From Streptomyces sp. NBC_01481 (GTDB lineage: Bacteria; Actinomycetota; Actinomycetes; Streptomycetales; Streptomycetaceae): 64,000 nt of DNA. Below, one piece after another: positions 60,773-64,000 of this stretch. The stretch spans positions 297,001-361,000 of the forward strand of contig NZ_JAPEPT010000002.1 of NCBI RefSeq assembly GCF_026339995.1, read 5' to 3'. The notes beneath the pieces were generated by a model. It had not been told where the DNA came from, did not search any database, and worked only from the letters and a program-made list of their open reading frames with translations. The stretch's first letter is position 1, and the number at the start of each line of letters is the position of its first letter. Made by a program: the position numbers and the translations under genes.

Positions 60773-63256
60773 ATGGCATTCAATCACTTACCAGCAGCCA
60801 TGCACGACGCCTTGGGACCATTGTCCGTCACGCCGGTGACACACTCGGTGCCGATGGCCAAGAATCACCGTCCCAGACGACCCGCCGAGAGCGGGGACAA
60901 CCGCCCCTCCCCGGCTTCGGTCCTCGACCGGCTTGCCGCGGGGGCGAGCCGTGCCGCGCGCATCACTCATACGGAGCACTTGCCCCCTAGGCCGGGCCGC
61001 CATGCAGTCTGGCCCGACCGCATCCGCCCGGAAGTGATCAACGCCATTCAGCAGGCGGGGATCGACCATCCGTGGGCCCACCAGGCCACCGCCGCCGAGC
61101 ACGCCCTGGACGGCGAATCCGTGGTGATCGCCACCGGCACCGCCTCGGGCAAGTCCCTGGCCTACCTGGCGCCCGTCCTCACCACCCTTCTCGACGGCGC
61201 CGACGCCCCCAATGGACGCGGTGCCACAGCCCTCTACCTGGCCCCGACCAAAGCTCTGGCCGCCGACCAGTGCCGCGCCGTGAAAGAGCTCGCCGCGCCG
61301 CTCGGCAACCGGGTGCGTCCCGCCGTCTACGACGGCGACACGCCGGTCGAGGAACGCGAGTGGGTCCGGCAGTACGCCACGTACGTCCTGACCAACCCGG
61401 ACATGCTGCATCGCGGAATACTTCCCTCACACCCCCGCTGGTCCTCCTTCCTGCGCTCCCTGCGCTACGTCGTCATCGACGAGTGCCACACCTACCGGGG
61501 CGTCTTCGGATCCCATGTCGCCCAGGTGCTGCGCCGCCTTCGTCGCGTATGCGCCCGCTACGGTGCGAACCCGGTCTTCCTCCTCGCCTCCGCCACTGCC
61601 GCGGAACCTTCTCTGGCCGCCGGCCGCCTCACCGGCCTGCCCGTCCATGAAGTGGCCGACGACGCCTCGCCGCGCGGTGAGCTCGTCTTCGCCCTCTGGG
61701 AGCCCCCGCTCACCGAGCTGCACGGCGAGAAGGGCGCACCGGTGCGCCGCACTGCCACGGCCGAGACCGCGGACCTGCTGACCGACCTGACCGTCCAGGG
61801 CGTCCGCTCCGTCGCCTTCGTACGCTCCCGGCGCGGCGCCGAGCTGATCTCCGTCATCGCCAAGGAACGCCTCGCCGCCGTGGACAGCTCGCTGCCCCCG
61901 CGCGTCGCCGCCTACCGGGGCGGCTACCTCCCCGAGGAGCGCCGAGCCCTGGAGCGGGCCCTGCACTCCGGCGAGCTCCTTGGCCTCGCCGCCACCACCG
62001 CTCTCGAGCTCGGCGTCGACGTCTCGGGCCTCGATGCCGTGATCATCGCCGGATACCCCGGCACACGGGCCTCGCTCTGGCAGCAGGCCGGCCGCGCGGG
62101 CCGCTCGGGCCAGGGCGCCCTGGCCGTACTGGTCGCCCGCGACGATCCGCTGGACACCTACCTCGTCCACCATCCCGAGGCGCTGTTCCAGCAGCCGGTG
62201 GAGTCCACGGTCCTCGACCCCGACAATCCGTACGTCCTTGCCCCCCATCTGTGCGCTGCCGCTGCCGAGCTTCCCCTCACGGACGCCGACCTTGAGCTCT
62301 TCGGCCCTACGACCGCCGAGCTCATGCCCCAGCTGGAGGCCGCCAAGCTGCTCCGGCGCCGGGCCTCCGGCTGGCACTGGACCCGCCGGGAGCGAGCCGC
62401 CGACCTCACCGACATCCGGGGCGAGGGCGGCCGCCCGGTCCAGATCGTGGAGGCCGCCACCGGCCGGCTGCTGGGCACGGTCGACGAATCGGCCGCCCAC
62501 ACCTCGGTCCACGACGGGGCCGTCCATCTCCACCAGGGCCGTACGTACCTGGTGAAGCACCTGGACCTTAAGGACTCGGCCGCCCTCGTCGAGGAGGCCA
62601 ACCCGCCGTACTCCACCACCGCCCGCGACACCACCTCCGTCTCCGTACTCGAAACCGACACCGAGGTCCCGTGGGGCGACGGACGCCTCTGCTACGGCTC
62701 CGTCGAGGTCACCAACCAGGTCGTCTCCTTCCTGCGCCGCAAACTCATCACCGGTGAGGTGCTCGGCGAGACCAAACTCGATCTTCCGCCGCGCACCCTG
62801 CGCACCCGGGCAGTGTGGTGGACGGTCACCGAGGACCAGCTGGACGCCGCCCGGGTCAATCCGGAGCAGCTGGGCGGCGCCCTGCACGCCGCCGAGCACG
62901 CCTCCATCGGGATGCTGCCGCTCTTCGCCACCTGCGACCGCTGGGACATCGGTGGCGTCTCGGTGCCGCTCCACCCGGACACGCTTCTGCCGACTGTTTT
63001 CGTGTACGACGGCCATCCGGGTGGCGCGGGCTTCGCCGAGCGGGCCTTCCACACCGCCCGTGAGTGGCTGACGGCCACGCGTGAGGCGATCGCGTCCTGC
63101 GAGTGCGAGGCGGGCTGCCCGTCCTGCATCCAGTCCCCGAAGTGCGGCAACGGCAACGACCCGCTGCACAAGCGCGGCGCGGTCCGCCTGCTCACGGAGC
63201 TGCTGCGGGACGCCCCGGCGGCGCAGGAGGCCCCGGTGGCCCCGCCCGCGACCTGA
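60773..63256 (+). CDS. DEAD/DEAH-box helicase of the MrfA/YprA type
   Basis: An 827-residue SF2 helicase. Walker A is ATGTASGKSLAY, the motif II box is DECH in VIDECHTYRG, motif III is LLASATA, and motif VI is QQAGRAGRSGQGALAV. A C-terminal DUF1998-like zinc module has the cysteines SCECEAGCPSCIQSPKCG. Members include B. subtilis MrfA, which repairs mitomycin C lesions. The start may be ATG 60773 (MAFNHLPA) or ATG 60854. The last 65 bases overlap a convergent gene. Confidence 0.92.
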   Translation: MAFNHLPAAMHDALGPLSVTPVTHSVPMAKNHRPRRPAESGDNRPSPASVLDRLAAGASRAARITHTEHLPPRPGRHAVWPDRIRPEVINAIQQAGIDHPWAHQATAAEHALDGESVVIATGTASGKSLAYLAPVLTTLLDGADAPNGRGATALYLAPTKALAADQCRAVKELAAPLGNRVRPAVYDGDTPVEEREWVRQYATYVLTNPDMLHRGILPSHPRWSSFLRSLRYVVIDECHTYRGVFGSHVAQVLRRLRRVCARYGANPVFLLASATAAEPSLAAGRLTGLPVHEVADDASPRGELVFALWEPPLTELHGEKGAPVRRTATAETADLLTDLTVQGVRSVAFVRSRRGAELISVIAKERLAAVDSSLPPRVAAYRGGYLPEERRALERALHSGELLGLAATTALELGVDVSGLDAVIIAGYPGTRASLWQQAGRAGRSGQGALAVLVARDDPLDTYLVHHPEALFQQPVESTVLDPDNPYVLAPHLCAAAAELPLTDADLELFGPTTAELMPQLEAAKLLRRRASGWHWTRRERAADLTDIRGEGGRPVQIVEAATGRLLGTVDESAAHTSVHDGAVHLHQGRTYLVKHLDLKDSAALVEEANPPYSTTARDTTSVSVLETDTEVPWGDGRLCYGSVEVTNQVVSFLRRKLITGEVLGETKLDLPPRTLRTRAVWWTVTEDQLDAARVNPEQLGGALHAAEHASIGMLPLFATCDRWDIGGVSVPLHPDTLLPTVFVYDGHPGGAGFAERAFHTAREWLTATREAIASCECEAGCPSCIQSPKCGNGNDPLHKRGAVRLLTELLRDAPAAQEAPVAPPAT

Positions 63257-63596
63257 CCGCCGGGGCGTACGGGCCGAAGCGGGCCTGCGCCGTCACGTCG
63301 GCGGTCTCACCCCGCACCGCACAGCGCACCACCGCGACACCCTGCGCCCGGGCCACCTCGGCCGCCTTCGCACAGGCGGTCGCCGTGCCCCGCAGAGCCT
63401 GATCGGCAGCCGCCAGTGCGGCCAAGTCGGCTGCGGAGCCTGCGCGATGGCGGGCGACCACGGCCTGCCCCATGGCGAGGACGACGGCGAAGACGGCACA
63501 CAGCACGGTGGTCGCCATGGCCACCCACACGGTCGCGGAACCCCGGTCGCGGTCCTGGTCCGGGTCCCGGCCTCGGCCTCGCCGGTTCCGGTTCAT
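63192..63596 (-). CDS. TadE/TadG-like pilus assembly protein
   Basis: A 134-residue protein: a charged N-terminus (RGRGRDPDQDRDRGS), then a pilin-like membrane segment (ATVWVAMATTVLCAVFAVVLAMGQA), then HRAGSAADLAALAAADQAL, typical of the Rv3654c/TadE-like family. Its start overlaps the upstream TadE stop by 4 bases (ATGA). The 3' 65 bases are antisense to the helicase gene end. Confidence 0.85.
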   Translation of the reverse strand: MNRNRRGRGRDPDQDRDRGSATVWVAMATTVLCAVFAVVLAMGQAVVARHRAGSAADLAALAAADQALRGTATACAKAAEVARAQGVAVVRCAVRGETADVTAQARFGPYAPAVRSRAGPPGPPAPPGRPAAAP

Positions 63597-63961
63597 GAGG
63601 CGACCTCCTGGCCCGCGGCATCCTCCGCGAACGCAGCCGCCTCAGCGCTGAGCGTCAGAGCCAGGGCACCCGGGCCCGGGGCCTTCGCCTCGACCCGGAC
63701 ACGCCAGAGGTCACCCGCCCGCCCCAGAGTGACGCTGGCGCCACTGGGAGCCGCCGAGCGGGCGGCGGCCAGCGTGGCCGCCCGCGGCTCGGACCGGGCG
63801 GCGGCGCGCGCCCCGGCCCGGGCCGCGTCCACACACTGGATCTGCGCGGACGCGGCCATCAGCGCCCAGACCAGGGCCATGGCGAAGACCACCAGGGCGG
63901 GCAGCGCTACGGCCGCCTCCGCCGTCACGGACCCCCTGTCGGCTCCCTCAGAACTGCGCAT
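63593..63961 (-). CDS. TadE family minor pilin
   Basis: A 122-residue TadE-like protein with RGSVTAEAAVALPALVVFAMALVWALM as the pilin-type N-terminal segment (Glu at the +5-like position) and CVDAARAGARAAAR following it. Part of the actinobacterial Flp/Tad pilus operon. Its start overlaps the end of the upstream partial gene by 14 bases. Confidence 0.87.
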   Translation of the reverse strand: MRSSEGADRGSVTAEAAVALPALVVFAMALVWALMAASAQIQCVDAARAGARAAARSEPRAATLAAARSAAPSGASVTLGRAGDLWRVRVEAKAPGPGALALTLSAEAAAFAEDAAGQEVAS

Positions 63962-64000
63962 CGAGCGCCTTCCCGATCACCGACTGGAGCGCCCCCGAGA
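63948..64000 (-). CDS. Partial CDS, C-terminal end of a DUF4244/Flp-pilin-like protein
   Basis: Only the last 17 codons are in the window (ending ALQSVIGKALDAQF, then TGA at 63948-63950). The position before TadE and the ending resemble the small DUF4244/Flp pilin subunit of this operon. The rest lies beyond the right edge. Confidence 0.6.
   Translation of the reverse strand, partial: SGALQSVIGKALDAQF

Noticed and set aside
1..64000. CRISPR arrays, rRNA genes, replication origin, phage integrase
   Set aside because: No regularly spaced repeats, rRNA segments, DnaA-box cluster or recombinase signature was found by reading the window.

Overview
The window is chromosomal DNA of a Streptomyces or a very close relative. 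GC is high, starts are often GTG or TTG with purine-rich ribosome binding sites, and several loci are characteristic of the genus: a TipA-type thiostrepton-responsive MerR regulator, bldG, a three-part membrane/dTMP kinase/coiled-coil fusion, topoisomerase I with a lysine-rich tail, and a Zur-type cluster of zinc-free ribosomal paralogues. From memory, the order of the first 29 kb resembles S. coelicolor around SCO3403-SCO3434, and the last 19 kb resembles SCO3540 onward. The 15 kb in between looks like a variable region.

Layout. 0.2-8.8 kb: a membrane-anchored esterase faces a minus-strand housekeeping run (dacB, Zincin-like protein, tilS, hpt, ftsH, folE). 8.8-12.5 kb: ppa, a ThrE-type exporter, DedA and a YbjQ-family protein. 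12.5-17.7 kb: tipA with its nested short product, gadB, PadR, a DinB-like protein and an aldehyde dehydrogenase. 17.7-19.7 kb: a regulatory set of XRE/DUF5753, HATPase and DUF397 proteins, in which an 18-bp motif recurs about 100 bp upstream of two of the genes. 19.9-22.3 kb: two divergent operons of zinc-independent ribosomal proteins (S18, L31, L33; L28, S14) with a COG0523-like protein, around a Zur-like palindrome. 22.4-29.3 kb: lipoproteins, a possible aerolysin-fold secreted protein, a DUF2786-like protein, a small MITE-like element that supplies the stop codon of a nitrilase gene, and a second family A DNA polymerase.

29.3-44.7 kb is the variable part: two ECF-type sigma loci, TrmO, a glyoxalase-fold protein, a lone DUF3800 protein, a 5'-truncated multicopper oxidase, a secreted fibronectin type III protein, relics of a RidA/dehydrogenase pair, an FAD oxidoreductase, a truncated serine hydrolase and an IS256 transposase remnant, ending at tRNA-Thr(CGT). 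Inside it (41.3-43.3 kb) lies the most interesting locus: a three-gene, translationally coupled cassette of a small secreted Ala-rich peptide, a DUF5819/SdpA-like protein and an HTTM/SdpB-like membrane protein. It has the architecture of a Bacillus Sdp-type peptide toxin system.

44.9-64 kb returns to conserved genes: tripeptidyl-peptidase-like lipoprotein, holB, tmk fusion, topA, methyltransferase, small lipoprotein, hppA, an anti-sigma-like protein with bldG, a divergent MrfA/YprA-type helicase, and the end of a Flp/Tad pilus operon that continues beyond the right edge.
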